A stretch of DNA of 64,000 bases from Bacteroidota bacterium (GTDB lineage: Bacteria; Bacteroidota; Bacteroidia; Chitinophagales; Saprospiraceae), in the NCBI GenBank assembly GCA_030147525.1, contig JASBVF010000040.1, positions 124,001-188,000 of the forward strand, written 5' to 3'. The number at the start of each line of letters is the position of its first letter. Within the stretch, counting starts at the first letter, position 1. A program made the translations under genes and the position numbers. Positions 25,548 through 33,733 of this stretch are shown piece by piece. The notes below the pieces were generated by a model. That model did no database searches. It saw only the letters and a program-made list of their open reading frames with translations, and was not told where the DNA came from.

Positions 25548-28500
25548 GTAATTTTTTCTTTTTGTTTTACTGCTATTTCTTGTTCAATATTAAACTGATT
25601 ATCCATCATCGGTTTCAATTCACTACCCACTTTTTTCTTCGGAAAACGGCAATAAAAAACACTCCCTTTTCCCCATTCGCTTTCAGCCCAGACTTTACCA
25701 CCCATGAGTTCTGCCAGTTCTTTAACCAGTGAAAGTCCGATACCGGTGCCGCCCTTTACCGGGGTGTCTGGTTGACGTGACTGGTAAAAACGGTCGAAAA
25801 TATATGGGAGGTCGTCAGGGTGAATACCATAGCCTGTGTCTTTTACAATGATCTGGAGAAAGTCGCCGGACTCTTCCACTATAAGTGTCACTTTGCCTCC
25901 CGGTGGCGTAAACTTCATGGCGTTGGACAGGTAGTTCTGGAGAATTTTTTCAAACTTGCTTTTGTCCAGCATGATTTGCAGCGATTTGTCTGTCTGAAAA
26001 AAATAGTCGAAATCAAGCTTTTCGCTCGATGCGGCAGAGCGGAATTGCGCTAGCTGTTCTTTCAGTAAGGAGTAAAAATGTACGGGCTCCTCCACTACTT
26101 TCAATTGTCCGGTTTCCATTTTGGACAGGTCGAGAATTTCGTTGACGAGTTCATTCAATTGCCGGGCATTGCGTTGTACGAACCGGAGCAAACCGGTTTT
26201 TTGCTTATTGCCTTTTTCCCTTTTTATCAGTGAATTGACAGGACCCAGTATCAGGGAAAGGGGGGTACGCAGCTCATGGCTTATGTTGGCGTAAAAGCGG
26301 GACTTGAGTTTGTCTAGCGACTTCAGTTCTTCTGCCTGTCGCCGGATGGTTTTTGTCCTCCTGGACACTTCTTTTTCCAACTCTTCTTTTTGTCTTTTTA
26401 ACTGACTTGTGCGCCATTTGTAAAGGCTGAAGGCAGCGGCCAGGACAAAAATCGAGGCAAGAAGGAGAAACCAGGTTTGCAGGTACAATGGTTTCAATAC
26501 TGTTACAGGGATACGAAGTTCATTTTCCGACCAGTTTCCCCTGCTATCCTGGGCTTTGATTTGCAGTTCATAGCTCCCGTATGGCAAAAGGCCAAAACGC
26601 AGGGTCCGTTCGGAAATGTAACTCCAGTCATCTTCCAGTCCGGAAAAACGGTAGGCATAGCGGTTTTTATCCACATTGTAAAAATTAAGCAACGCAATTT
26701 CCAGCCGGAAGAAACGGTCATAAGGGCGAAGGGTGATATGCCAGTATCTTAATAAATCCGCTGTACGATCCATCATCCGGTTTTCACTCACATTAAACTG
26801 GTGATAAGCCGTGATGCGCAGGGGCGGATCAGTATATTCTTCCAATCCTGCCAGTTCCTCAGGGTAAAAGGATACAGCTCCGTTGATAGTACCAAAGAAC
26901 AATTCTCCATCCGGTTTCTGATAATGGGCAAGGCGGTTGAACTCGTTATGCGGCAGGCCGTCGGCGGTGAGGAAGGTGCGCACCTCGCCCGTTTCCTTAT
27001 TGAAACGCATGATGCCCTGGTCGGATGGCAGCCACAGATTGCCGGATTTGTCGGGATAAACAGCATAAATAACCTCGTTTGAGAGCCCGTCGAGAGTAGT
27101 GAACTGGCGGAAATGGTTGCTGGGTGCGGACATATCGTTGTCTGCAGTTACCAGTTCGAGAAGTCCGCCGCCGCCACTGGCCAGCCATAAAGTGCCGTTC
27201 GTCTTGTCTTCGTAAAAATGAAAAATGACATTGTGAGGGATTCTGAATGGGCCTTCGCCGTTTTTAGCGTACCTGGCAAGAATTCCCGCTGACCGCTCAG
27301 CCTTGAAGAGGCCTTTGTTGGTACAGAGCCACAGGTAGCCGCTCCTGTCTGTGCCTATCCAGGTGATAAGGGCGTCGCGCAGTTCGTCGAATCCATTGTA
27401 TTTTTCAAATGACCGGGCCTCATTTTTTAGCAAATCAAAGAGCAGAAGGCCCTCGTCAGTGCCCAGCCAGAGGGTATTCGCAGAAGTCTGATAAACCGAC
27501 CATGTGTGAACAGGCAACCTTACGAGTTTTGTCACGCCGCCCAACGCTGACCAGAAGCCCAGTGTTCTGTTTTTATTGAAAATAATCCGTCCGTCCTGTA
27601 ACTGATAAAGTGCATAAGCACCGAAGTCATTGTCCGGTACATTCAGTTGTTGCATTTTACTGGCGGCCCTGTCGAATATGAAAGGCCCCAGGTGTTCCAC
27701 GTTGAAGAAAACCCTTTCCTTATCGGCATAAATACCACGAATAGCATTTCTGGCTTTCCCGGTGCCAGTCAGGTAATTCCTGAAAACGTTTCTGAGGAGG
27801 CTGACTTTTTTCAAACCAAAATCTTCGCCCATCCAAATGTCACCCTGAGGAGTGAATATCATGGCCCGGAAGGTGCTGATACTCTCGTTCACGGGTTCTG
27901 CCGGCATCCGGTGTATAAGGGTGCCATTAGTGTGGTAGAAGGCAAAGTCATCATACAGCAGATCCTGTCCGATGGCAGGAACACCTGCTCCGGGCAGGAG
28001 GGATGGGTACCATAGAGGCTCATCCAGAGAACTTATCAGTCCATTACGGTTTATAACAAATACCTTTTTCTTAGCAGAGACAGACTTGTCTCCGGTAAAA
28101 TAAGTGAACGGAAAAGCATGACTATGAATGGAACGATTGAACTGCACCTGTCCGTCCCATGGTATGCGTCGCAGAACATTACCCTCCCAGCCGGCTTCCA
28201 CCACCTCATTGCCTGCTGACAAGAGCCAGATGGACTCATCCGCTGCAATAATAGCCCGGCCGAAATTTTCAGCTTTTGCAAAATCAAACAGCCTGAAATC
28301 ATTCACCGTAATATGCTGGATGCCCCGGCGCGGATGCCAGGTAAAAAGGGTACTGTCATCCAGCCTGGCCATCAGGGTGGTATCATTGGCACTGGTAACC
28401 CATCCTGCAGGATGGGAGACTGGTAAGGGCTGATTTTTGCCAAATTTTTTAAAAAAAGTGGTGTGGGCTCTCGTCACCGGGTGCCAAATGTCAAAATCCC

Positions 28501-28807
28501 TGAAAGGCGGGATGGGCAGCAGCCAGAACCATCCGTCCGCATCTTCGAGAATGCGCCAGATATTGTCGTAAAGGAAGCTATCCGTCCGGGCGTTATAATT
28601 GGAAAACCGGTACCCGTCGAACCGGCTCAGGCCCTGCGGTGTACCTGCCCAGATAAAACCCCTGCTGCACTGGTGCACGGCATTTATTTCCCGGTGGGGC
28701 AGACCGTCCTCTACGCCGAATGTCTGTTGATGAACAAGGAATTCCTGGGCATACACGAAGCATGGTAACAATAGCAGACAAACCGATATGACTTGCCGGT
28801 AGACCAA
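25508..28807 (-). CDS. Propeller sensor kinase half of a hybrid two-component system
   Basis: 1099 residues. A signal peptide (VISVCLLLLPCFVYAQ) leads into Reg_prop blades (GFIWAGTPQGLSRFDGY, GYLWLCTNKGLFKAE, NLWLPSDQGIMRFN). A Y_Y_Y domain follows (YRFSGLEDDWSYI, YGSYELQIKAQDSRGNW), then a membrane helix near 780-800. The kinase has ISHELRTPLSLI (His about 844), NAMKFTPPGGKV, VKDTGYGIHP and GGTGIGLSLVKEL. The start is TTG at 28807. The C-terminus runs out of frame in a 7-bp repeat, after which the receiver and AraC domains continue in another frame. Family members sense periplasmic glycans or related ligands. Confidence 0.88.
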   Translation of the reverse strand: MVYRQVISVCLLLLPCFVYAQEFLVHQQTFGVEDGLPHREINAVHQCSRGFIWAGTPQGLSRFDGYRFSNYNARTDSFLYDNIWRILEDADGWFWLLPIPPFRDFDIWHPVTRAHTTFFKKFGKNQPLPVSHPAGWVTSANDTTLMARLDDSTLFTWHPRRGIQHITVNDFRLFDFAKAENFGRAIIAADESIWLLSAGNEVVEAGWEGNVLRRIPWDGQVQFNRSIHSHAFPFTYFTGDKSVSAKKKVFVINRNGLISSLDEPLWYPSLLPGAGVPAIGQDLLYDDFAFYHTNGTLIHRMPAEPVNESISTFRAMIFTPQGDIWMGEDFGLKKVSLLRNVFRNYLTGTGKARNAIRGIYADKERVFFNVEHLGPFIFDRAASKMQQLNVPDNDFGAYALYQLQDGRIIFNKNRTLGFWSALGGVTKLVRLPVHTWSVYQTSANTLWLGTDEGLLLFDLLKNEARSFEKYNGFDELRDALITWIGTDRSGYLWLCTNKGLFKAERSAGILARYAKNGEGPFRIPHNVIFHFYEDKTNGTLWLASGGGGLLELVTADNDMSAPSNHFRQFTTLDGLSNEVIYAVYPDKSGNLWLPSDQGIMRFNKETGEVRTFLTADGLPHNEFNRLAHYQKPDGELFFGTINGAVSFYPEELAGLEEYTDPPLRITAYHQFNVSENRMMDRTADLLRYWHITLRPYDRFFRLEIALLNFYNVDKNRYAYRFSGLEDDWSYISERTLRFGLLPYGSYELQIKAQDSRGNWSENELRIPVTVLKPLYLQTWFLLLASIFVLAAAFSLYKWRTSQLKRQKEELEKEVSRRTKTIRRQAEELKSLDKLKSRFYANISHELRTPLSLILGPVNSLIKREKGNKQKTGLLRFVQRNARQLNELVNEILDLSKMETGQLKVVEEPVHFYSLLKEQLAQFRSAASSEKLDFDYFFQTDKSLQIMLDKSKFEKILQNYLSNAMKFTPPGGKVTLIVEESGDFLQIIVKDTGYGIHPDDLPYIFDRFYQSRQPDTPVKGGTGIGLSLVKELAELMGGKVWAESEWGKGSVFYCRFPKKKVGSELKPMMDNQFNIEQEIAVKQKEKITSPVSSLQPQVSS
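25528..25541. repeat. 7-bp tandem repeat at the frameshift
   Basis: GGAGACT occurs twice in tandem on the plus strand (AGTCTCC twice on the coding strand) and is followed on the coding strand by the related AGCCCC. Adding one 7-bp unit restores a single frame from kinase to receiver. Confidence 0.85.
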
Positions 28808-28935
28808 GTTGACGTATAATTGGGTTGAGTTTTATTATTCCGATTGGACTCTTTCGCTAATAAAAGAAAAATTATCTGTTTATGGAAGGAATAATGAGGA
28901 ACTAAAACTGCTGTAAGTCAAAACAATTGTAAATC

Positions 28936-29028
28936 CGGCTTCTTCTTCTCTTACAGCCGTGCGATCGTCCAGCCGTTTTCGGCATTCTGGAAAGTGATGC
29001 GCTCGATGTGACCGGTGATGGTGTCCAT
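28936..29028 (-). pseudogene. recD2 5' remnant
   Basis: From the ATG at 29028 the frame reads MDTITGHIERITFQNAENGW then TIARL and a stop at 28951-28953. The intact recD2 gene begins with the same residues except V for I. Over these 25 codons I count four base differences, three of them silent. Similarity continues weakly past the stop (EKKKPDL against QEPKKPDL) and then ends. Similarity also stops exactly at the ATG on the other side. This is a decayed fragment of a recD2-like gene. Confidence 0.8.
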
Positions 29029-29096
29029 TGTTTATGAAATCATTGTCCGTTAAACAGGGTTGTAATATCCGCACATTGCTTTTATTTTTACAAAAA

Positions 29097-29330
29097 ATGA
29101 CCAAAATGACAAGACTCGAAATTCAAAACTCTATCATTCAGGCCATCCAGCAACTGACCGAAGCTCAGCAACTCAAACTGCTGGAATTTATCCATTCTAT
29201 GTTAGGTAAAAAGAAGCCGCAAGCTGCGAATGCGCTGGTTCAGTTCGCCGGGTATTTTTCAAAAGAAGACCTGGCACAGATGTCGGCGGCTATTGAAGAC
29301 TGTGAGAAAATAGACACTAATGAATGGTAG
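29097..29330 (+). CDS. Antitoxin of a VapBC-type module
   Basis: 77 residues from the ATG at 29097, or 74 from the ATG at 29106. The sequence is mostly helical (IQNSIIQAIQQLTEAQQLKL) with a short acidic C-terminus (DCEKIDTNEW), typical for small antitoxins whose tail wraps the toxin. I do not see a classical ribbon-helix-helix or AbrB motif, so the family is uncertain. The 3' end overlaps the PIN-domain toxin by 11 bases, the usual arrangement for toxin-antitoxin pairs. Confidence 0.7.
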   Translation: MTKMTRLEIQNSIIQAIQQLTEAQQLKLLEFIHSMLGKKKPQAANALVQFAGYFSKEDLAQMSAAIEDCEKIDTNEW

Positions 29331-29709
29331 ATTTCTTCTCGACACCAACATCCTCATAGGCTTTTTCGGGCAGGATTCCGGCATAGTCGATGCCGTCAAG
29401 AAAGCAAGGGAGATTTTCATCCCATCCATTGTTATCGGCGAACTCTATTATGGCGCTTTCAATTCCGGCAAACCGGAACAAAATATCCAGAAGATTGACG
29501 TTTTTAAAAACCAGGTTCCTATCCTTTCCTGCGACAGCGAAACAGCAAAATTTTACGGTCAAATCAAGTTTCAGTTAAAAAAGTCTGGTACGCCCATCCC
29601 TGAAAACGATATTTGGATTGCCGCTCTTTCCTTTCAACACCAACTCCCGTTGGTGAGCAGGGATAAGCATTTTCAACAGGTAAAGAATCTTGATATGGTG
29701 GTTTGGTGA
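29320..29709 (+). CDS. vapC: PIN-domain ribonuclease toxin, VapC family
   Basis: 129 residues, the normal VapC length. The acidic catalytic residues are visible: D8 in FLLDTNILIGF, E in VIGELYYGAF near 41, D in ENDIWIAAL near 100, and D in VSRDKHFQQV near 114. VapC toxins cut tRNA or rRNA and are neutralised by the partner encoded just upstream. The start overlaps the antitoxin stop (ATGAATGGTAG), which suggests translational coupling. Confidence 0.88.
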   Translation: MNGRFLLDTNILIGFFGQDSGIVDAVKKAREIFIPSIVIGELYYGAFNSGKPEQNIQKIDVFKNQVPILSCDSETAKFYGQIKFQLKKSGTPIPENDIWIAALSFQHQLPLVSRDKHFQQVKNLDMVVW

Positions 29710-29739
29710 TGTGCTCGATGGGACTGGAAGTGATGTCAA

Positions 29740-30132
29740 TCAGAACGGTATTTTTCCAAACTTCTTTCTCGCCGTATCAAGGAACACCAAAAACTTTAGT
29801 CGCTGTTGGCACTCCGGGCAATATTTATCCCATTCGGTTTGTGGATTCTCAATTTCTCTGACGAAGTCCATTTTTAAAACACTTTTGTCAAACGGTTTTT
29901 TCAAACCAAAATAAGCAGGGTCATAAGAATAAAAATCTGCATCGCAGAAGTCACACAGAACCAGGTGAAGTTCCTCAAAAACTTCATACTCCCGGTACTT
30001 GTGATAACCATCTTTCAGGTCTTCAAGCTCTTCCGGTAAATCTCCGCATTCGTGGCAAGGAGCACATAAACGGCTTTCTAGCGGCGTATAGCAGATTGGG
30101 CAGTTTTCCATCTCACAACGGTATATTCCCAT
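29740..30132 (-). CDS. Cysteine-rich zinc-ribbon protein of unknown function
   Basis: 130 residues with four CxxC-type pairs: [24 protein letters not shown] and CPECQQRL. These suggest two zinc-ribbon knuckles. The start is uncertain: the ATG at 30132 overlaps the end of the carboxylase gene by 20 bases and has GAGG upstream; a second ATG at 30111 lies one base after the carboxylase stop. Either way translation is probably coupled to the carboxylase. I do not recognise the family. Confidence 0.7.
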   Translation of the reverse strand: MGIYRCEMENCPICYTPLESRLCAPCHECGDLPEELEDLKDGYHKYREYEVFEELHLVLCDFCDADFYSYDPAYFGLKKPFDKSVLKMDFVREIENPQTEWDKYCPECQQRLKFLVFLDTARKKFGKIPF

Positions 30133-31654
30133 GCTTTTTCCTCGGCAATTTTTCCACCTTATTCTCCAGCATGGCGAAGGCTTTTATCAACTTCCGGCGG
30201 GTATCCTTCGGATCAATCACCTCGTCGATGAAACCCCGCTGTGCTGCCCGGTAGGGATTGGCGAAGGTTTCCTTGTATTCCGCTTCCTTTTGCGCCAGCA
30301 TCGCTTCGGGGTCGGCAGCTTCGCTGATTTCTTTTTTGAAAATAATCTCCGAAGCGCCCTTAGCACCCATCACGGCGATTTCGGCGGAGGGCCAGGCGAA
30401 GTTCATGTCAGCGCCAATGTGTTTGGAGTTCATTACGTCGTAAGCGCCGCCGTAGGCCTTGCGGGTGATAACGGTGACACGTGGCACGGTGGCTTCGCTA
30501 AAGGCGTAGAGCAATTTTGCCCCGTTGACAATGATACCGTTCCACTCCTGGTCGGTGCCGGGGAGGAAGCCGGGCACGTCTTCAAGTACGAGTAGCGGAA
30601 TGTTGAAACAATCGCAGAAACGCACGAAGCGGGCACCCTTGCGGGAAGAATTTACGTCGAGTACACCGGCAAGGCTGATGGGCTGGTTGCCCACGATGCC
30701 GATGCTGCGGCCCGCCAGCCGGGCGAACCCGACGACGATATTTTCGGCCCATTCCTCATGGATTTCAAAAAAAGAATCTTCGTCCACGATGCCACGGATG
30801 ACTTCCCGCATGTCGTAGGGCTGGTTGGCATTTTCAGGAATGAGATCCGTCAGTTGCTCCCGGAGTTCGTCGCCCAGTTCGTAGGGCAGGCGAGGTGTTT
30901 TTTCTTCGCAATTCTGCGGGATGTAGGAGAGGAGTTTTTTTATTTTTTCAATGCAATCCAGGCCATTCACAGCCGTCAGGTGCGTTACGCCGGATTTGGT
31001 AGCGTGGGTGTGAGCGCCGCCCAATTCCTCGGCAGTCACTTCCTCGTTGGTCACGGTTTTCACCACGTTCGGGCCGGTGACGAACATGTAGCTCGTATGC
31101 TCGACCATGATGGTAAAATCCGTCATGGCGGGCGAATAAACCGCCCCACCTGCGCATGGCCCCATGATCGCTGAAATCTGTGGAATGACGCCTGAGGAGC
31201 GCACATTCCGGAAAAAAATATCGGCGTAGCCGCCCAGCGAGTTCACACCTTCCTGAATTCTTGCCCCACCGGAGTCGTTAAGGCCGATGACCGGAGCGCC
31301 GTTTTTCATGGCCAAGTCCATGATTTTGCAAATCTTTTCTGCATGGGTTTCTGAGAGGGAGCCACCGAAAACAGTGAAATCCTGTGAAAAAACATACACC
31401 AGCCGCCCGTGGACGGTGCCGTAACCGGTGACCACCCCGTCGCCAGGCACAATCTGTTTATCCATCCCGAAGTCGTTGCAGCGGTGGGTAACGAACATGC
31501 CGATTTCCTCAAAAGAGCCTTCGTCAAGCAGGAAGTGGATGCGTTCCCGGGCGGTGAGTTTACCTTTTTGATGTTGAGAGGCGATGCGTTTTTCACCGCC
31601 GCCGAGTTTTGCTTCCGCAATTTTTTGCTGGAGTAGTTCTAATTTTTGATCCAT
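30113..31654 (-). CDS. Acyl-CoA carboxylase beta subunit (carboxyltransferase, propionyl-CoA type)
   Basis: 513 residues. It transfers carboxyl from biotin to an acyl-CoA, probably propionyl-CoA, giving methylmalonyl-CoA. Seen: the N-terminal [20 protein letters not shown], the acyl-CoA pocket [20 protein letters not shown], the oxyanion part [16 protein letters not shown], and in the C-terminal half [20 protein letters not shown] and [15 protein letters not shown] chose the ATG at 31654; the frame stays open further upstream, but that part crosses the terminator of the next gene and is not protein-like. No biotin carboxylase subunit is adjacent. It may supply the methylmalonyl/isobutyryl-CoA route that uses the B12 mutase at the right edge. 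Confidence 0.92.
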   Translation of the reverse strand: MDQKLELLQQKIAEAKLGGGEKRIASQHQKGKLTARERIHFLLDEGSFEEIGMFVTHRCNDFGMDKQIVPGDGVVTGYGTVHGRLVYVFSQDFTVFGGSLSETHAEKICKIMDLAMKNGAPVIGLNDSGGARIQEGVNSLGGYADIFFRNVRSSGVIPQISAIMGPCAGGAVYSPAMTDFTIMVEHTSYMFVTGPNVVKTVTNEEVTAEELGGAHTHATKSGVTHLTAVNGLDCIEKIKKLLSYIPQNCEEKTPRLPYELGDELREQLTDLIPENANQPYDMREVIRGIVDEDSFFEIHEEWAENIVVGFARLAGRSIGIVGNQPISLAGVLDVNSSRKGARFVRFCDCFNIPLLVLEDVPGFLPGTDQEWNGIIVNGAKLLYAFSEATVPRVTVITRKAYGGAYDVMNSKHIGADMNFAWPSAEIAVMGAKGASEIIFKKEISEAADPEAMLAQKEAEYKETFANPYRAAQRGFIDEVIDPKDTRRKLIKAFAMLENKVEKLPRKKHGNIPL

Positions 31655-31789
31655 AATTTTGGTGGGCTGTTTTTGTTTAGTCGCAAAAATGCAAAATGAA
31701 CGGGGAAGTTTTGAGCAGTGGGCGATTTTCAATGCAGCGTATGCAGGTAAGCAGTATACTAGTAGGCAGTAAACTACGGTTTGCCTGAG

Positions 31790-31828
31790 AAAAAAAAAGC
31801 AAGGCTTGAAATGCAGCCTTGCTTTTTT
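31790..31828 (-). terminator. Intrinsic terminator after the bifunctional nuclease gene
   Basis: AGCAAGGC pairs with GCCTTGCT around TTGAAATGCA. On the minus strand the hairpin is followed by an unbroken T-run; a T-run also follows on the plus strand. Confidence 0.8.
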
Positions 31829-31862
31829 AGTGAAATGTCTTGAAGTGCCTACTCGCCTACTC

Positions 31863-32480
31863 CTATCCCTGCTCCTTCCGCCGGTTGATCTCGTCCCTGA
31901 TTTTGGCGGCCTGTTCGTAATCCTCTTTGGCCAGAACATCATCCAGCAGGCGGTTAAGCTCTTCTACTGAATAGCTGCTGAGGGCTGCGCCTTTTGGCGT
32001 CCGTTGGCGCTGCCGGCCGCTTTTGGCACGGCTTGAACCACTTCCGGCAGCGGGTGATGTCGCTTCCGGCTCTTCCAACACGACACCGGCGGCATCGAGA
32101 ATAAATTCGTAGGTAAAAATCGGACAATTGAAACGCACGGCCATAGCCAATGCGTCAGAAGTGCGGGAATCAATTTCGAAAATCTCACCGTTTTTTTCAC
32201 AAATCAGCCGGGCATAAAAAATACCGTCCAGCAGATTGTTGATAATCACCTCTTTCAAATCGATCGTGAAGGTTTCGAGGGCATTTTTGAACAAATCATG
32301 CGTCAGTGGCCGGTTAGGCGTCATACGCTCCATCGCAACGGCGATGGCCTGAGCTTCGAAACCTCCAATAACGATTGGCAATCTTCTCGTCCCTTGTTGT
32401 TCGCCCAACACCACGGCGTAGTTGTGAGATTGGGTAACGCTGTGAGAAAGGGCTACTATGTCTAATTCTATTTTTTTCAT
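31863..32480 (-). CDS. Bifunctional nuclease (BFN/DUF151) with C-terminal UVR motif
   Basis: 205 residues from the ATG at 32480. The BFN domain covers about 1-130: [20 protein letters not shown] and [14 protein letters not shown] are its signature parts. A linker rich in Ser, Gly and Arg follows. The last 40 residues form a UVR motif ([20 protein letters not shown]), as in UvrB/UvrC and McsA. BFN proteins were described as nucleases with RNase and DNase activity; in Bacteroidota the combination with UVR is standard, but its biological role is unclear. Confidence 0.88.
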   Translation of the reverse strand: MKKIELDIVALSHSVTQSHNYAVVLGEQQGTRRLPIVIGGFEAQAIAVAMERMTPNRPLTHDLFKNALETFTIDLKEVIINNLLDGIFYARLICEKNGEIFEIDSRTSDALAMAVRFNCPIFTYEFILDAAGVVLEEPEATSPAAGSGSSRAKSGRQRQRTPKGAALSSYSVEELNRLLDDVLAKEDYEQAAKIRDEINRRKEQG

Positions 32481-32868
32481 TGAAGCCATAGGTCTTGTGT
32501 TGAAATTTGTCTGTCCTTCAATTTTTGGCTAAACCCGAACAATACGGAGGACAAAACTTCGGCAATTTTCAATAGTCGCAAGCCATTTTACCGGCCAGAT
32601 AGCGGCATTTTTCAAAAGGATTGCGAAGTTCTGTTATTCAAACGAAATATACAATCGCCTTTTCAATTGAATCAACTTTCCAGACAATTTTTTCAAGCAA
32701 CAATGCAGAAGTGCGTCGGGTTGGTGTAAAAGTAGAAAATCAGTCTTAAATGTGGGATTCTTCGCCATGCTTTGATGCGGGTAAAGAAAAACTAAACCGT
32801 CATTCAATTTGCATAAAAATCTGATTATCAGCTTTTTTCAATAAAAATTTAATCACTTTCAAACTAAA
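32481..32868. other. AT-rich intergenic stretch
   Basis: 388 bases between the nuclease and rlmB, both minus strand. I find no plausible coding frame, no strong hairpin with a T-run and no clear TAnnTTTG element. It should carry the nuclease promoter and the 3' end of rlmB. Confidence 0.45.
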
Positions 32869-33621
32869 TCACGCCACCTTCATTCGTTGTCGAAGTGTCT
32901 CGTAAAGCATGATTCCGGCCGCAACGGAAACATTGAATGAATCCGTTTCACCCTTTTGAGGAATAATGAACCTTTCCTGAACCCGGCTGAGCAAAGACGG
33001 ATGCACACCGTCGTCTTCCGATCCGACAATCAGGGCAGACGGAGCCGTAAGGTCAAGGTCAAAAATAAATTTCTCCGCCTTCAGGTCACTCGCAAAAACC
33101 TGAATACCAGAATTTTGCAAAAATTCCACCGCCGTCACGAGGCTGTTTTCACGGCAAACATTCAGGCGTGTCAGTGCTCCGGCCGAAGTTTTTAACGCAT
33201 CGGCATTGATGAGGGCGCTGCCGGATTTCGGCACAACGAGTGCATGCACACCACAAACTTCCGCTGACCGGGCAATGGCTCCCAAATTCCTGACGTCCGT
33301 TACCTGGTCGAGTAAAAGCAGGAGCGGCGTTTCTCCTTTTTCAAAAATACCGGGCACAACATCTTCCAGACGATAATAATCAAGCAGTGCAAGAAAGCCG
33401 ACAATGCCCTGATGGTTGCCTTTCACCATTTTATTCATTTTCTCCTTCGGAACATACTGAAGCGGCACGTCATGCTCCCGGCAGAGTCGGCGGATTTCTT
33501 TTTCAAAATCGCCCCGGATTCCTTGCTGCAGGAAAATTTTATCGAATTGAGCACCTGACTGCAAACTGTCCACGATGGGATGGCGGCCAAATACGAAGGT
33601 TGTTTTTTCAGAAACGGACAT
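32869..33621 (-). CDS. rlmB: 23S rRNA Gm2251 methyltransferase-like SPOUT enzyme
   Basis: 250 residues. An L30e-like RNA-binding domain is followed by the SPOUT/TrmH methyltransferase domain with its three motifs: LDQVTDVRNLGAIARSAEVC, ALIVGSEDDGV and IPQKGETDSFNVSVAAGI. These are the knotted SAM-binding site of RlmB and TrmH. RlmB methylates the ribose of G2251 in the peptidyl-transferase P-loop. The target is inferred from family resemblance. The transcript probably starts only about 14 bases before the ATG. Confidence 0.9.
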   Translation of the reverse strand: MSVSEKTTFVFGRHPIVDSLQSGAQFDKIFLQQGIRGDFEKEIRRLCREHDVPLQYVPKEKMNKMVKGNHQGIVGFLALLDYYRLEDVVPGIFEKGETPLLLLLDQVTDVRNLGAIARSAEVCGVHALVVPKSGSALINADALKTSAGALTRLNVCRENSLVTAVEFLQNSGIQVFASDLKAEKFIFDLDLTAPSALIVGSEDDGVHPSLLSRVQERFIIPQKGETDSFNVSVAAGIMLYETLRQRMKVA

Positions 33622-33641
33622 AGTTTTTTAATGATGTGGCG

Positions 33642-33649
33642 CAAAGGTA
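33642..33649 (-). promoter_or_regulatory. Candidate -7 element of rlmB
   Basis: The minus strand reads TACCTTTG, a perfect -7 match, about 20 bases before the rlmB ATG. A good -33 TTG at the right distance is not evident. Confidence 0.45.
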
Positions 33650-33683
33650 CCAAGAATCAAGCGCCTTTGATTTTAAAGCAATA

Positions 33684-33712
33684 AAAAAGGCGGCCCCATG
33701 GGAACCGCCTCA
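33684..33712 (-). terminator. Intrinsic terminator after the acyl-CoA dehydrogenase gene
   Basis: On the minus strand AGGCGG and CCGCCT pair, with partial inner pairing across CCCATGGGG, followed by TTTTTTATT. Confidence 0.75.
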
Positions 33713-33733
33713 CTTCTTCACTTAAAAACTAAA

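Noticed and set aside
31655-31942. N-terminal extension of the acyl-CoA carboxylase
   Set aside because: The extra residues cross the terminator of the neighbouring gene and overlap its coding end; the family start MDQKLELL is at 31654.
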